Assembly (NCBI RefSeq): GCF_034653355.1
Contig: NZ_JAYEER010000004.1
Coordinates: forward strand, 2,604,001-2,668,000
Direction: 5' to 3'
From: Nitrospirillum sp034653355
Lineage (GTDB): Bacteria > Pseudomonadota > Alphaproteobacteria > Azospirillales > Azospirillaceae
DNA: 64,000 bases
Within the stretch, counting starts at the first letter, position 1. Every line of letters begins with the position of its first letter. Positions 26,563-37,887 of the stretch are shown one piece after another. The notes under the pieces were generated by a model. The model ran no database searches. It saw only the letters and a program-made list of their open reading frames with translations, and had not been told where the DNA came from. The position numbers and the translations under genes are program-made.

Positions 26563-26848
26563 ATTGGTATCTTTCCATCCGCGTGGCTCTTCGCGCTGAA
26601 ATGATGCGGACGACTTCGATGGTCTGGCCCTGCTCATCCTCCTCCCAAAGAGTGTGAGCGACCAACAGCAGCAAATGTCCGGCAACCATCCCCAAGGTCT
26701 GCCATCGCATTTCGCCGCCTTCGATACGGTCTTGTCGCATCAGGACGAACGGATCATCGAAAGCGCGCATGGCCATTTCAAATGTAATGCCATGCTTGCG
26801 GTAATTGCTTGCCGCCTTCATCGCATCCCATTCCAAGAGCCTTTCCAT
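26543..26848 (-). CDS. brnT: BrnT family ribonuclease toxin
   Basis: This 101-residue protein has the BrnT pattern: LLEWDAMKAASNYRKHGITF, FEMAMRAFDDPFVL, and the C-terminal VVRIISARRATRMERYQYE. BrnT is a RelE-like ribonuclease inhibited by BrnA. A slightly longer second strand (LWEEDEQGQTIEVV) is not unusual. The key residues for the family appear to be present, unlike the neighbouring HepT/MntA pair. The flanking bases are less GC-rich than the rest of the window, which fits horizontal acquisition. Confidence 0.88.
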   Translation of the reverse strand: MERLLEWDAMKAASNYRKHGITFEMAMRAFDDPFVLMRQDRIEGGEMRWQTLGMVAGHLLLLVAHTLWEEDEQGQTIEVVRIISARRATRMERYQYEHEDR

Positions 26849-26889
26849 ACGAAAATGTTACTACAAATCCGTAGATACGGAAAGGCACC

Positions 26890-29450
26890 TCACTCCTCCC
26901 GCAGCAGCGGGGCGGCCGGTTGGCTGAGCGCCTGCCAGGTGGCGACCAGGCCTAGCGCCAGGGTGATGGCCGTGCTCAGCAGGGCGGTCAGCACCAGGGT
27001 CTGGGGCAGGAACACCCACTTCATGTTCATGACCTTGGTCAGCACGGCCCAAGCGGTGAGCGTGCCCAGCGCGCCGGAGATGACGGCCGTCACCAGGCCC
27101 AGGGCGCCGTATTCGATGAGGAAGGTGCGCAGGATGGTGGCGCGCACGGCTCCCAGCACCTTCAGCACCACGGCGTCATAGACGCGGCGGCGGTGGCCGG
27201 CGGCGATGGCGCCAGCCAGCACCAGGGTGCCGGCCACCAGGGTCACGGCCGCCACCACCCGCACCGCCATGCCGATGTTGACGATGATGGTGGACACGGT
27301 GGCCAGCGCCTCCTTCACCCGGATGGCGGTGATGTTGGGGAAGGCCCGGATGACGGCGCGCTGGATGGCGGCCTCGGCCTCCGCCGGAGCGCGCACGGTG
27401 GCCAGGTGCGTCTGGGGCGCATGCTCCAGCACGCCGGGGCTCATCACCAGGGTGAAGTTGATGCCCAGGGTGGTGAAGTCCAGGTCGCGCACCACCGCCA
27501 CCTCCGCCTCGATCTCGCGGCCCAGGACGGACAGGGTCATGTGGGCGCCGGGGCCGATGCCGAAGGCCTGCGCCACGTCCTTGGAGATGGCCAGCTTGGG
27601 CGGCCCGCTGTAGTCCGCCGGCCACCAGGCGCCGGCCACCACCTTGTCGCCGGCGGGGGCGGCGGCCTGATAGGTCACGCCGCGGTCGCCGTTCACCACC
27701 CACTTCTTGTCGGGGTCGTGCACCTGCTCCTGCGCCGGCTTGCCCTCCACCCGCACGATGGTGCCGCGCAAGCTGGGCGTGGTTTCCAGATCGTGCGCGC
27801 CGGGCACGGCCAGGACCGTCTGGCGGAACTGGTCCAGCTGGTCGGGCTGGATGTCGACAAAGAAGAAGCTGGGCGCGTTGGCCGGCAGGCTCTCCCCCAC
27901 CTCGCGGCGGAAATTACCCTCGATCAGGGCCACGGCCACCAGCACGGTCAACCCCAGGCCCAGCGACAGCACCACCATGCCCGACAAATTGCCCGGCCGG
28001 TGCAGATTGGTCAGGGCCAGGCGCAGGGACGGCCGCCGGGGGCGCGGCAGCAGGCGGGCGAGCCGGGTGATGCCGGTGCCCGCGCCTAAGAACAGCAGTA
28101 GGATCGCCGCCGCCCCGACGACGAAGAAGGCCGCCAGCTTCTGGTCGACGGAGGTCAGCACGGCCAGGCTGCCCAGGGCCGCCGCCAGCCAGGCCAGGGC
28201 CGCCAGCACCAGGGCCGGCGGCCGGCCCCGGCGCCCGGCCGATCCTTCGCGGAACAGCCGCGCCGCCGGCACCCCCGCGCCTGGCCCAGGGGCCAGAGGG
28301 AGAAGACCAGCGCGGTGGTGAGGCCGAACAGGGCGGCCAGGGCCAGGCGGCCGGGATAGACGCCGATCTCCGCCGTGATGGGCAGCAGGCCCGCCAGGGC
28401 GCGCCCCGCCGCCAGGGGCAGCACGGCGCCCAGCACCAGGCCACCGGCGATGCCCAGCCCGGCCAGCGCCAGGATCTGCATCAGATAGACCTGGAAGATC
28501 AGACGGGCGGGCGCGCCCAGGCATTTCAGGGTGGCGATGGAATGGACGCTGGCGTCCATGTGGCTGCGCACGGCGTTGCCCACGCCCACCCCACCCACCA
28601 GCAGGGCCGTCAGGCCCACCAGGGTCAGGAACTGGGCCAGCCGGTCGATGAAGCGGGTCAGCTGCGGGGCGGCGTTGTGGAAGTCGCGCACCCGCCAGCC
28701 GGCGTCGGGGAAGGTCTGGTCCACGGTCTTGGCCCAGGTGGCAGCGTCCGTGCCCTCCGGCAGGCGCAACTGGTAGGACCAGTTGACCAGGCTGCCCGGG
28801 CGCACCAGGCCGGTAGCGGGTAGGGCGTCCATGGCGATCATCAGGCGGGGCCCCAGCGCGATGCTGCCCGACCCCGCCTTGTCCGGCTCATGGTCGATGA
28901 TGCCGCGCACCTCCACCGTCGTGTCGCCGACGACGAGATTGTCGCCGATCTTCAGCGACAGGCGGGTGGCCAGGGTGTCGTCGACGAAGGCGCCGAAGAT
29001 CCCGCCGCGCGCCGCCAGGCGGCCCTGCACGTCGCTGCCCCCATCCGTCAGGGTCAGCCGGCCATAGAGGGGGTAGCGGCCATCTACCGCCTTCAGCTCC
29101 ACCAGGCCGCTGGCGCCCAGGTCGGTTTCTCCGCCGGCTGTGCCCGCCGCCTTGCGCGCCATGGCCCGCATGTCGGCCGTCACGGCCACGGTGCCCTGGC
29201 CCTCCAGCCACTGGCGCTGCTCCGCCGCCGCCTCGCGATAGAGGACGCGGACCGACGCGTCGCCGCCCAGGATGGCCCGGCCGTCCTGGGTCAGGGACCG
29301 CTGGATGCCGCCCGCCACCGACTGCACGGCGGCGATGGCGCCCACGCCTAGGGCCAGGCATAAGAGGAAAATGCGGAAGCCCCGGATGCCGCCGCGCAGT
29401 TCGCGCCGCGCCAGCCGGGCCGCCAGCTTGAGTTCGGTCAGGGTGATCAT
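26890..29450 (-). CDS. FtsX-like ABC transporter permease, YbbP type (frameshifted)
   Basis: The two frames join into one 853-residue permease. It starts MITLTELKLAARLARRELRG and has the layout of YbbP-like proteins: an N-terminal TM (FLLCLALGVGAIAAV), a large periplasmic MacB-like domain, a core of TMs, a second periplasmic domain and three final TMs. One G seems to be missing from a G run near 28271; restoring it yields QARGVPAARLFREGS. The adjacent ATPase and divergent tesA reproduce the conserved tesA-ybbA-ybbP neighbourhood. The exported substrate is unknown; lipid or lipoprotein handling has been suggested from context. Confidence 0.87.
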
Positions 29451-29457
29451 GGCGGCC

Positions 29458-30168
29458 TCAGTCCGCGACAGCGGCGCGCGCCACGGCGGTATCCTCCACC
29501 ACCCGGCCGTCGGCCAGGCGTATGGTGCGGTCACAGCGGGCGGCCAGGCTGGGGTCGTGGGTCACCAGGATCAGGGTGGTGCCATGGCGGCGCGCCTGGT
29601 CGAACATCAGGCGGATGATCTGCTCCCCCGTCTCCTGGTCCAGGTTGCCGGTGGGCTCATCCGCCAGGATCAGGTGGGGCCGGGGGGCGAAGGCGCGGGC
29701 CAGCGCCACGCGCTGCTGCTCGCCGCCCGACAGCTGGCCGGGATAATGGTCCAGCCGGTGCGACAGGCCCACGGCGGCCAGGCCGTCGCGGGCGCGGTCG
29801 AAGGCGTCGGCCTCGCCCGCCAGTTCCATGGGCAGGGCCACGTTTTCCAGCGCCGTCATCGCCGCCATGAGGTGGAAGGATTGGAAGACGATCCCCACAT
29901 GATCGCGGCGGAAGCGGGCCAGCGCATCCTCCGACAGGCGGTTCAGCGTCTGGCCCGCCACGGCGACCGTGCCGCCGGTGGGCCGTTCCAACCCGCCGAT
30001 GACCATCATCAGCGACGATTTCCCCGACCCGCTGGGCCCGACGATGCTGATCCGCTCCCCCGCCTGGATTGAAAGGTCGATGCCTTTCAGGATGTTGACG
30101 CGCCCGGCGGCGCTTTCCAATGTCAGGGTCAGGCCGTTCAATTCCAGGGCGGACTGCACGAGGGACAT
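29458..30168 (-). CDS. ABC transporter ATP-binding protein, YbbA/LolD type
   Basis: This 236-residue ATPase has Walker A GPSGSGKSS, the signature LSGGEQQRVALARAF, and Walker B LILADEPTGNLD, all intact. It belongs to the MacB/LolD/YbbA branch and energises the FtsX-like permease encoded seven bases downstream. The ATG at 30168 fits family N-termini; an in-frame ATG at 30231 would extend into the tesA promoter. Transcription is divergent from tesA. Confidence 0.92.
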   Translation of the reverse strand: MSLVQSALELNGLTLTLESAAGRVNILKGIDLSIQAGERISIVGPSGSGKSSLMMVIGGLERPTGGTVAVAGQTLNRLSEDALARFRRDHVGIVFQSFHLMAAMTALENVALPMELAGEADAFDRARDGLAAVGLSHRLDHYPGQLSGGEQQRVALARAFAPRPHLILADEPTGNLDQETGEQIIRLMFDQARRHGTTLILVTHDPSLAARCDRTIRLADGRVVEDTAVARAAVAD

Positions 30169-30245
30169 GGGCGCGTAACTTTCCGGGCTGAAGGTCTTCA
30201 GCCGATATGGCCCGGCCCCCTTGGTTTTCAACAGGAATTCCGGTG

Positions 30246-30890
30246 ATGCGACTCTCCTTCCTTCTTGCCCCCCTGCTGGCCCTGGGCCTGGCGACCGGCG
30301 CGGCCCAGGCGCGGCCCCTGAAGGTGGCGGTGCTGGGCGACAGCCTGTCGGCCGGCTACAACCTGCCGCCGGGCCAGGGCCTGACCCGCCAGCTGGAGGC
30401 GGCGCTGCGCCAGGACGGCCTCGACGTCACGGTGGGCGACACCGCCGTCTCCGGCCAGACCTCGGCCGGCGGCTTGGCCGGCCTGGACTGGATGCTGGGC
30501 GACAAGCCGGACCTGGTGGTGGTGGAACTGGGCGCCAACGACATGCTGCGCGGCATCGACCCCAAATCCACCCGCGCCAACCTGGACAAGATCCTGTCCA
30601 CCCTGAAGGAGCGGCACGTCCCCGCCATCCTGGCCGGCATGAAGGCCCAGCCCAACCTGGGTGCCGACTACGTGGCCGCCTTCGACAAGATCTATCCGGA
30701 TCTGGCCCGGCAGTACGCGCTGCCCTTCTACCCCTTCATCCTCGACGGCGTGGCGTTGGATCCGAAGCTGACCATCGCCGACCGCATGCACCCCAACGGC
30801 GACGGCGTGGCCATGATGGTCCGGGGCCTGAAGCCCCTGGTCGCCAAGGCGCTGGCGGCGCTGAACGGTGGCGCGGCGGCGGGCAAATAG
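30246..30890 (+). CDS. tesA: Arylesterase/lysophospholipase TesA (SGNH hydrolase)
   Basis: This protein has 214 residues with a signal peptide (LSFLLAPLLALGLATGAAQA, cleavage before RPLK), so it is periplasmic. SGNH blocks are present: VLGDSLSAGYNLPPG with the catalytic Ser, the Gly in TAVSGQTSAGG, GAND, and DRMHPNGDG carrying the Asp-His pair. It hydrolyses acyl esters or thioesters. The ATG at 30246 follows GGAATTCCGGTG and lies directly before the signal peptide. It is divergent from the ABC exporter genes. Confidence 0.93.
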   Translation: MRLSFLLAPLLALGLATGAAQARPLKVAVLGDSLSAGYNLPPGQGLTRQLEAALRQDGLDVTVGDTAVSGQTSAGGLAGLDWMLGDKPDLVVVELGANDMLRGIDPKSTRANLDKILSTLKERHVPAILAGMKAQPNLGADYVAAFDKIYPDLARQYALPFYPFILDGVALDPKLTIADRMHPNGDGVAMMVRGLKPLVAKALAALNGGAAAGK

Positions 30891-30980
30891 GGGTTTCACA
30901 GCGCCGCCGGGGCTATTCCCCGCAGCTGACCTCGCGTAGACAGGCGTTAACCTTTTTCCCGCCCTTCAAGGACACGCCCC

Positions 30981-32018
30981 ATGGAACACCGCCGTCTCGG
31001 CCGTACCGACATCACCGTCAGCGCCATCTGCCTGGGCACGATGACCTGGGGCCGCCAGAATACCGAGGCGGAAGGCCATGCGCAGATGAGCTACGCCTTC
31101 GACCGGGGCGTCACCTTCTTCGATACGGCGGAGATGTATGCCGTGCCGCCCACGGCCGACACCTACGGCAAGACCGAGGAGATCATCGGTACTTGGTTCC
31201 AGGCCACTGGCCGGCGCGCCCAGGTCTTCCTGGCCAGCAAGGTCAGCGGCCCTGGCCCCATGCCCTGGGTGCGCGGCGGCCAGCACCGGCTGGACCGCGC
31301 CAACATCCACGCCGCCGTGGACGCCAGCCTGCGGCGCCTGCGCACCGATTACATCGACCTCTACCAGGTGCATTGGCCGCAGCGGCCCCTGGCCCTGTTC
31401 GGCCGGGGCGCGCCGGAAGGGCTGTACGGCGACGGCGGCGTGCCCATCGAGGAGACGCTGGCGGCGATGGGTGAGCTGGTGACGGCCGGCAAGGTCCGGC
31501 ACATCGGGGTGTCGAACGAGACGGCCTGGGGCGTCATGGCCTATCTGCGCGCGGCGGAGCGGCAGGGGCTGCCCCGCATCGCCAGCATCCAGAACGTCTA
31601 CAACCTGCTGTCCCGCGTCTTCGACACCGACCTGGCGAAGGTGGCGGTGCGCGAGCAGGTGGGCCTGCTGGGCTATTCGCCCCTGGCCGGCGGCACCTTG
31701 AGCGGCAAGTACCTGAACGGCGCCATGCCGGCGGGCTCGCGCCGCGCCATCGACACCCGCGGGTCCCGCTACGGCGGGCCGGTGGTCGACCCCATCGTGG
31801 CGCGCTACCTGGACATTGCCCGCCGTTACGGCCTGAACCCGACGCAGATGGCGATATCCTTCGCCCTGCGCCAGCCCTTCATGACCGCCGTCATCATCGG
31901 CGCCACCAGCATGGCCAACCTTGAAAGCAACATCGCCGCGGCCGACGTTACATTGAGCGACGCGGTGATCGACGAGATCGAAGCCGTGCACCAGTCCAAC
32001 CCCTCCCCCTGCCCCTGA
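30981..32018 (+). CDS. Aldo/keto reductase (Tas-like)
   Basis: This 345-residue TIM-barrel NADPH reductase has RLGRTDITVSAICLGTMTWG at the N-terminus, catalytic residues in FFDTAEMYAVPP (Asp and Tyr), the Lys in FLASKVSG and the His in YQVHWPQ. The coenzyme loop IIGATSMANLESN is near the C-terminus. The length and AVPPTADTYGKTEEIIG segment place it with Tas-type proteins. The natural substrate is unknown. It is followed by thpR after 37 bases. Confidence 0.92.
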   Translation: MEHRRLGRTDITVSAICLGTMTWGRQNTEAEGHAQMSYAFDRGVTFFDTAEMYAVPPTADTYGKTEEIIGTWFQATGRRAQVFLASKVSGPGPMPWVRGGQHRLDRANIHAAVDASLRRLRTDYIDLYQVHWPQRPLALFGRGAPEGLYGDGGVPIEETLAAMGELVTAGKVRHIGVSNETAWGVMAYLRAAERQGLPRIASIQNVYNLLSRVFDTDLAKVAVREQVGLLGYSPLAGGTLSGKYLNGAMPAGSRRAIDTRGSRYGGPVVDPIVARYLDIARRYGLNPTQMAISFALRQPFMTAVIIGATSMANLESNIAAADVTLSDAVIDEIEAVHQSNPSPCP

Positions 32019-32055
32019 GGGCCGGACGGACGGGGGACCTTGAAGGTACAGCGTC

Positions 32056-32622
32056 ATGATCCGCCTGTTCGTGGGCCTGGAAATGCCGGAAGCGGTACGG
32101 GACGCGCTGTCCCGCCTCACCGGCGGCCTGCCGGGGGCCCGCTGGGTGCCGCCGGAAAACTATCACCTGACCCTGCGCTTCATCGGCGAGGTGGATGAGG
32201 GCGTGGCCCAGGACATCGATGAGGCCCTGGACCTGGTGGTGGCGCCCGCCTTCACCCTGGCGCTGGACGGTCTGGGCCAGTTCGGCAAGGGGGAGAAGTC
32301 GCGCGTGCTGTGGGCCGGCGTGCGCCCCGAACCGGCGCTGGACCATCTGCAGGCCAAGGTGGAGAGCGCGGTGGTGCGGGCTGGGCTGGCGGCCGAGACG
32401 CGCAAGTTCAGCCCTCACGTCACCCTGGCCACCCTGGGGCGCGAGACGCCGGCGGCCCGCGTGGGCCGGCTGATGGAGGAACACGGCCTGTTCCAGGCGG
32501 GGCCGTTTCCGGTCGACCGCTTCATCCTTTATGAAAGCGTGCTGGGCCGGCAGGGCAGCACCTACCATGCGCTGCGGGACTATCCGCTGGGCGGCTGGCG
32601 GCCGGAGGAAGAGGTGCCCTGA
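32056..32622 (+). CDS. thpR: RNA 2',3'-cyclic phosphodiesterase ThpR
   Basis: This is a 188-residue 2H phosphoesterase with the two catalytic HxTx motifs, NYHLTLRFIGE and SPHVTLATLGR, spaced normally. It opens with MIRLFVGLEMPEAVRDALSRL, typical of ThpR/LigT. It opens 2',3'-cyclic phosphates to 2'-phosphates in RNA; its biological purpose in bacteria is unclear. It is co-directional with the aldo/keto reductase and pyrF but spacing to pyrF (95 bases) suggests a separate start. Confidence 0.92.
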   Translation: MIRLFVGLEMPEAVRDALSRLTGGLPGARWVPPENYHLTLRFIGEVDEGVAQDIDEALDLVVAPAFTLALDGLGQFGKGEKSRVLWAGVRPEPALDHLQAKVESAVVRAGLAAETRKFSPHVTLATLGRETPAARVGRLMEEHGLFQAGPFPVDRFILYESVLGRQGSTYHALRDYPLGGWRPEEEVP

Positions 32623-32717
32623 CGCGCAAGCCCCCTCGCGCATAATTGCGCATGCGCCCGGGGTGCGGATGCCGTATCTCCTCTGAAATCCCTCGATAGC
32701 CGGAGTCGAGCCCCGCC

Positions 32718-33437
32718 ATGATCCAGCCCGCCCGCCGCACCTTCGTCGCCCTGGACACGCCCGAGCCCAAGGCGGCCCGCGCCCTGGCCCAGCGGCTGGC
32801 CGGCCATGTCGGCGGCGTGAAGCTGGGGCTGGAATTCTTCTGCGCCGCCGGACCGGAAGGCGTCCGCGGTGTGACCGAGGGCCTGGACATGCCGCTGTTC
32901 CTGGACCTGAAGCTGCACGACATCCCCAACACGGTGGCGGGCGCCATCCGCTCCGTCATGCCCCTGGCCCCGGCCTTCATCACCCTGCACACCCTGGGCG
33001 GTGCGGCCATGATGCGGGCGGCGGTGGACGCCGCGGCGGACGCGGCGGCCCAGATGGGCGTGCCCCGGCCCAAGCTGCTGGGCGTCACCGTGCTGACCAG
33101 CATGAGCCTCCTGGATCTGGCCTCCGTCGGCGTGGACCGGCCGGTGGCCGACCAGGTGGCGCTGCTGGCGGATCTGGCCCATGTGGCCGGCATGGATGGC
33201 GTCGTCTGCTCCCCCAACGAATGCGCCGTGCTGCGCCGCCAGCTGGGTCCCGACTTCACCCTGATGGTGCCGGGCATCCGTCCCGTCTGGGCCTCCGCCA
33301 ATGACCAGAAGCGCATCATGACCCCGGCCGCCGCCGTGACGGCCGGCGCCACCTACCTGGTCATCGGCCGCCCCATCACGGATGCCACCGATCCCGTCCA
33401 GGCCGCCCAGCGCATCGTCACCGAACTGGCCGCGTAA
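32718..33437 (+). CDS. pyrF: Orotidine 5'-phosphate decarboxylase
   Basis: PyrF carries out the last step of UMP synthesis. The protein has 239 residues. The catalytic array is FLDLKLHDIPNT (D63, K65, D68), preceded by VALDTPEPKAA, and the phosphate loop VPGIRP is present. The stop lies 8 bases before an interspersed hairpin element, beyond which trpF starts. The pyrF-trpF neighbourhood is common in this class. Confidence 0.96.
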   Translation: MIQPARRTFVALDTPEPKAARALAQRLAGHVGGVKLGLEFFCAAGPEGVRGVTEGLDMPLFLDLKLHDIPNTVAGAIRSVMPLAPAFITLHTLGGAAMMRAAVDAAADAAAQMGVPRPKLLGVTVLTSMSLLDLASVGVDRPVADQVALLADLAHVAGMDGVVCSPNECAVLRRQLGPDFTLMVPGIRPVWASANDQKRIMTPAAAVTAGATYLVIGRPITDATDPVQAAQRIVTELAA

Positions 33438-33445
33438 TTTTTGTC

Positions 33446-33544
33446 AGGCCTGCGACCGCGGGCCCCGGAGATTTCCGGGGAGCGTAGCGGACTGGAAATC
33501 GAGGATAGCCAAGCGGCCGGATGGCCGCGCCGGCGCTTGAGGAG
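33446..33544 (+). repeat. Structured interspersed element, copy 3 (pyrF-trpF)
   Basis: It has hairpin 1 GCCTGCG-AC-CGCGGGC (one T-G pair), hairpin 2 with arms GATTTCC and GGAAATC, and the perfect hairpin 3 GCGGCC-GGAT-GGCCGC. It ends GGCGCTTGAGGAG, which lies 9 bases before the trpF ATG and acts as its Shine-Dalgarno sequence. Confidence 0.88.
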
Positions 33545-33552
33545 CACGCACC

Positions 33553-34209
33553 ATGCCCGTCAAAGCCAAGATCTGCGGGATCAATCGTCCCGAGGCCTTG
33601 AGGGCAGCCGCGGATGGCGGAGCCCGCTACATCGGCCTGGTGTTCTTCGCCAAGTCGCCGCGCAACGTGTCACTGCCCCTGGCGGCGGAGCTGGCGCGCA
33701 TGGTGCCCACCGGCGTGCGCACGGTGGGCCTGTTCGTCGACCCCACCGATGAGTTCCTGGACCAGACCCTGGCCCAGGTGCCGCTGGACCTGATCCAGTT
33801 GCACGGGGAGGAGACGCCAGGGCGTGTGGCCGCCATCCGCGCCGCCCATCGCCTGCCTGTCATGAAGGCGCTGAAGATCGAAACCGCCGCCGACCTGGAC
33901 GCGGCTTCGGCTTACGAGCCGGTGGCCGACATCCTGCTGTTCGACGCCAAGCCGCCGGCCAAGTTGCTTAACGGGCCCCCTATCCTGCCGGGCGGTAACG
34001 GCGTCGCCTTCGACTGGACCCTGCTGACCGGCCGGCGCTGGTCCAAGCCCTGGATGCTGTCCGGGGGCCTGACCCCCGACACGGTGGCCGAGGCCATCCG
34101 CGTCAGCGGGGCCGACGCGGTGGACGTGTCCTCCGGCGTTGAAGACAGGCCGGGCCACAAGGACCCGGCCCTCATCCGCGCCTTCCTGGACGCTGTGCGC
34201 GGCGTCTGA
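33553..34209 (+). CDS. trpF: Phosphoribosylanthranilate isomerase
   Basis: This TIM-barrel enzyme of tryptophan synthesis has 218 residues. The general base Cys is C8 in KICGINRPE and the general acid Asp is in LLFDAKPP. QLHGEETP, LSGGLTPDTVAEA and DVSSGVEDRPGHKD are all family-typical. The start codon is spaced correctly from the GAGGAG at the end of the interspersed element. trpB and trpA are 27 kb away, so expression need not be coordinated with them. Confidence 0.96.
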   Translation: MPVKAKICGINRPEALRAAADGGARYIGLVFFAKSPRNVSLPLAAELARMVPTGVRTVGLFVDPTDEFLDQTLAQVPLDLIQLHGEETPGRVAAIRAAHRLPVMKALKIETAADLDAASAYEPVADILLFDAKPPAKLLNGPPILPGGNGVAFDWTLLTGRRWSKPWMLSGGLTPDTVAEAIRVSGADAVDVSSGVEDRPGHKDPALIRAFLDAVRGV

Positions 34210-34222
34210 ATACAAAAGAAAA

Positions 34223-34249
34223 GGGGGCCAGGCGCGATGCCTGGCCCCC
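34223..34249 (-). terminator. Terminator between trpF and katG
   Basis: An 11-bp perfect stem (GGGGGCCAGGC and its complement) encloses GCGAT. On the minus strand it is followed by TTTTCTTTTG, making it a good terminator for katG. It may also stop trpF transcription. Confidence 0.85.
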
Positions 34250-34284
34250 GATAGTGGCGCGTCGTTGTCGACCGGGCCGCAAAG

Positions 34285-36513
<2,229 letters not shown>

Positions 36514-36596
36514 CGAAGTGCTCCTCCTAAGGAAAGCCACAATTCAGATGCAACAGCAGCTAACATGCTGAAAAACAGCAAACAAACTAATTAATT

Positions 36597-36622
36597 CTAT
36601 AATCCTTATAGGAATAATCTAT
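36597..36622. promoter_or_regulatory. Predicted OxyR operator upstream of katG
   Basis: The bases read CTAT-N7-ATAG-N7-CTAT (36597-36600, 36608-36611, 36619-36622). That reproduces three of the four tetranucleotides of the OxyR consensus ATAG-N7-CTAT-N7-ATAG-N7-CTAT with exact spacing. It lies 84 bases upstream of katG and downstream of oxyR in an AT-rich island. Confidence 0.8.
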
Positions 36623-36631
36623 AACAATAGT

Positions 36632-36665
36632 AAAAATGCTGGCGCCATAAAATCAATTGGCGCCA
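36632..36665 (-). terminator. oxyR terminator
   Basis: Two copies of the self-complementary TGGCGCCA (36640-36647 and 36658-36665) can pair across a 10-base AT-rich loop. On the minus strand the hairpin is followed by GCATTTTT. It lies 80 bases beyond the oxyR stop and just upstream of the OxyR site, insulating katG from read-through. Confidence 0.7.
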
Positions 36666-36744
36666 TAATTATTAAAAACGCACACACATAAAAGGTTAAT
36701 GATTTGTGCGGTGCGGCAACGGCGATGTTGGCGTGGCCGTTTAC

Positions 36745-37632
36745 TTACCGTCGTGCCTCGCGGATTGCCTGGGCCAGGCGTTGGTAGGTGGTGCTGAGGG
36801 CGGCGCCGCTGCGCCAGGCCAGGACGATGCGGCGCTTGGCCTCCGGATCCGGCAGGGCCCGGGTGGTCACGTGCAGGCCATGCAGCAGGCCGGCCTGCAC
36901 CGCCATTTCCGGCAGCAGGGTGACGCCGAGCCGGTTGTCGACCAGATGCACCAGGGTTTGCAGGGTGGAGGCGGACATGGCCTGGCGCTGCAGGTCCGCG
37001 CGCCCGCACAGCGCCAGGGCGTGGTCGCGCAGGCAATGCCCGTCCGGCAGCAGCAGCAGGCGCTCCGTCCAGTCGGCCTCATTCAGCGTGGTGTGGCATC
37101 CCACCGGGTCCTCCATATGGAAGGCCAGCATCAGTGGGTCATCGAACAGGGTGTCATAGTCCAGCGCCGTGCAGGGATAGGGCAGGGCCAGGATGGCGCA
37201 GTCCAACTCGCCATGGCTGAGCGCCGCGCACAGGCTGGCGCTGACCTCCTCCCGCACGTGCAGTTCCAGCAGGGGATAGCCGCTGGCGAACTTGGGCAGC
37301 AGGCGGGGCAGCAGATAGGGCCCGACGGTGGGGATGATGCCTAGGCGCAGGACGCCGGCCAGCGGGCCGTCGCCCTGGGCGATATTGCCCAGGTCCTGGG
37401 CCACCCGCAGCAGCTCGCGCGCCTTTTCCACCACCTGCTCGCCCACGGCGGTGAAGGCCACCATGCGCCGCGTCCGCTCCACCAGGCGCAATCGCAGCAG
37501 GGCTTCCAGTTCCTGGATGCCGGATGACAAGGCGGCCTGGGTGACGTTGCACGCCTCGGCCGCGCGGCTGAAATTGCGGTGCTCATGCAGGTGCACGAGA
37601 TAGCGGAGTTGCTTGAGGCTGGGCAGGGTCAT
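36745..37632 (-). CDS. oxyR: Hydrogen peroxide-inducible activator OxyR
   Basis: This 295-residue LysR-family regulator has the N-terminal HTH LKQLRYLVHLHEHRNFSRAA with CNVTQAALSSGIQELE. The redox cysteines C200 and C209 are in LPDGHCLRDHALALC, matching Cys199/Cys208 of the E. coli protein. Peroxide oxidises them to a disulfide that activates transcription. It lies directly upstream of katG on the same strand with its own terminator between, and katG carries the matching operator. Confidence 0.93.
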   Translation of the reverse strand: MTLPSLKQLRYLVHLHEHRNFSRAAEACNVTQAALSSGIQELEALLRLRLVERTRRMVAFTAVGEQVVEKARELLRVAQDLGNIAQGDGPLAGVLRLGIIPTVGPYLLPRLLPKFASGYPLLELHVREEVSASLCAALSHGELDCAILALPYPCTALDYDTLFDDPLMLAFHMEDPVGCHTTLNEADWTERLLLLPDGHCLRDHALALCGRADLQRQAMSASTLQTLVHLVDNRLGVTLLPEMAVQAGLLHGLHVTTRALPDPEAKRRIVLAWRSGAALSTTYQRLAQAIREARR

Positions 37633-37796
37633 CGCGGTGGCGTCTTCGGTAGGACGGTGACCGCTCCATCTTAGCTCTAAAGCACCGTAATTGGAATTAT
37701 TCTAATTAAAAAGAGTTCACCGAAGCGTGCGGCGCCGGAATGAGGATGAGCGGTGCCGGGCCATCCTTCTCCAGGCCCCACCCGGTCACATAATGG

Positions 37797-37880
37797 AAGG
37801 CCACCGGAAGTTCCCGGGGAGGGTGGCGGACTGGAAACGGAGGAAGCCGCCAGGGGCGGATGCCCGCCGGCGCTTGAGGT
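37797..37880 (+). repeat. Structured interspersed element, copy 4 (5'-truncated)
   Basis: It lacks hairpin 1. Hairpin 2 is imperfect (GTTCCC against GGAAAC), hairpin 3 is GGGC-GGAT-GCCC, and the end is GGCGCTTGAGG. The 3' end faces the stop codon of the minus-strand hypothetical gene 8 bases away. The imperfect pairing suggests a decaying copy. Confidence 0.78.
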
Positions 37881-37887
37881 GTTTTCC

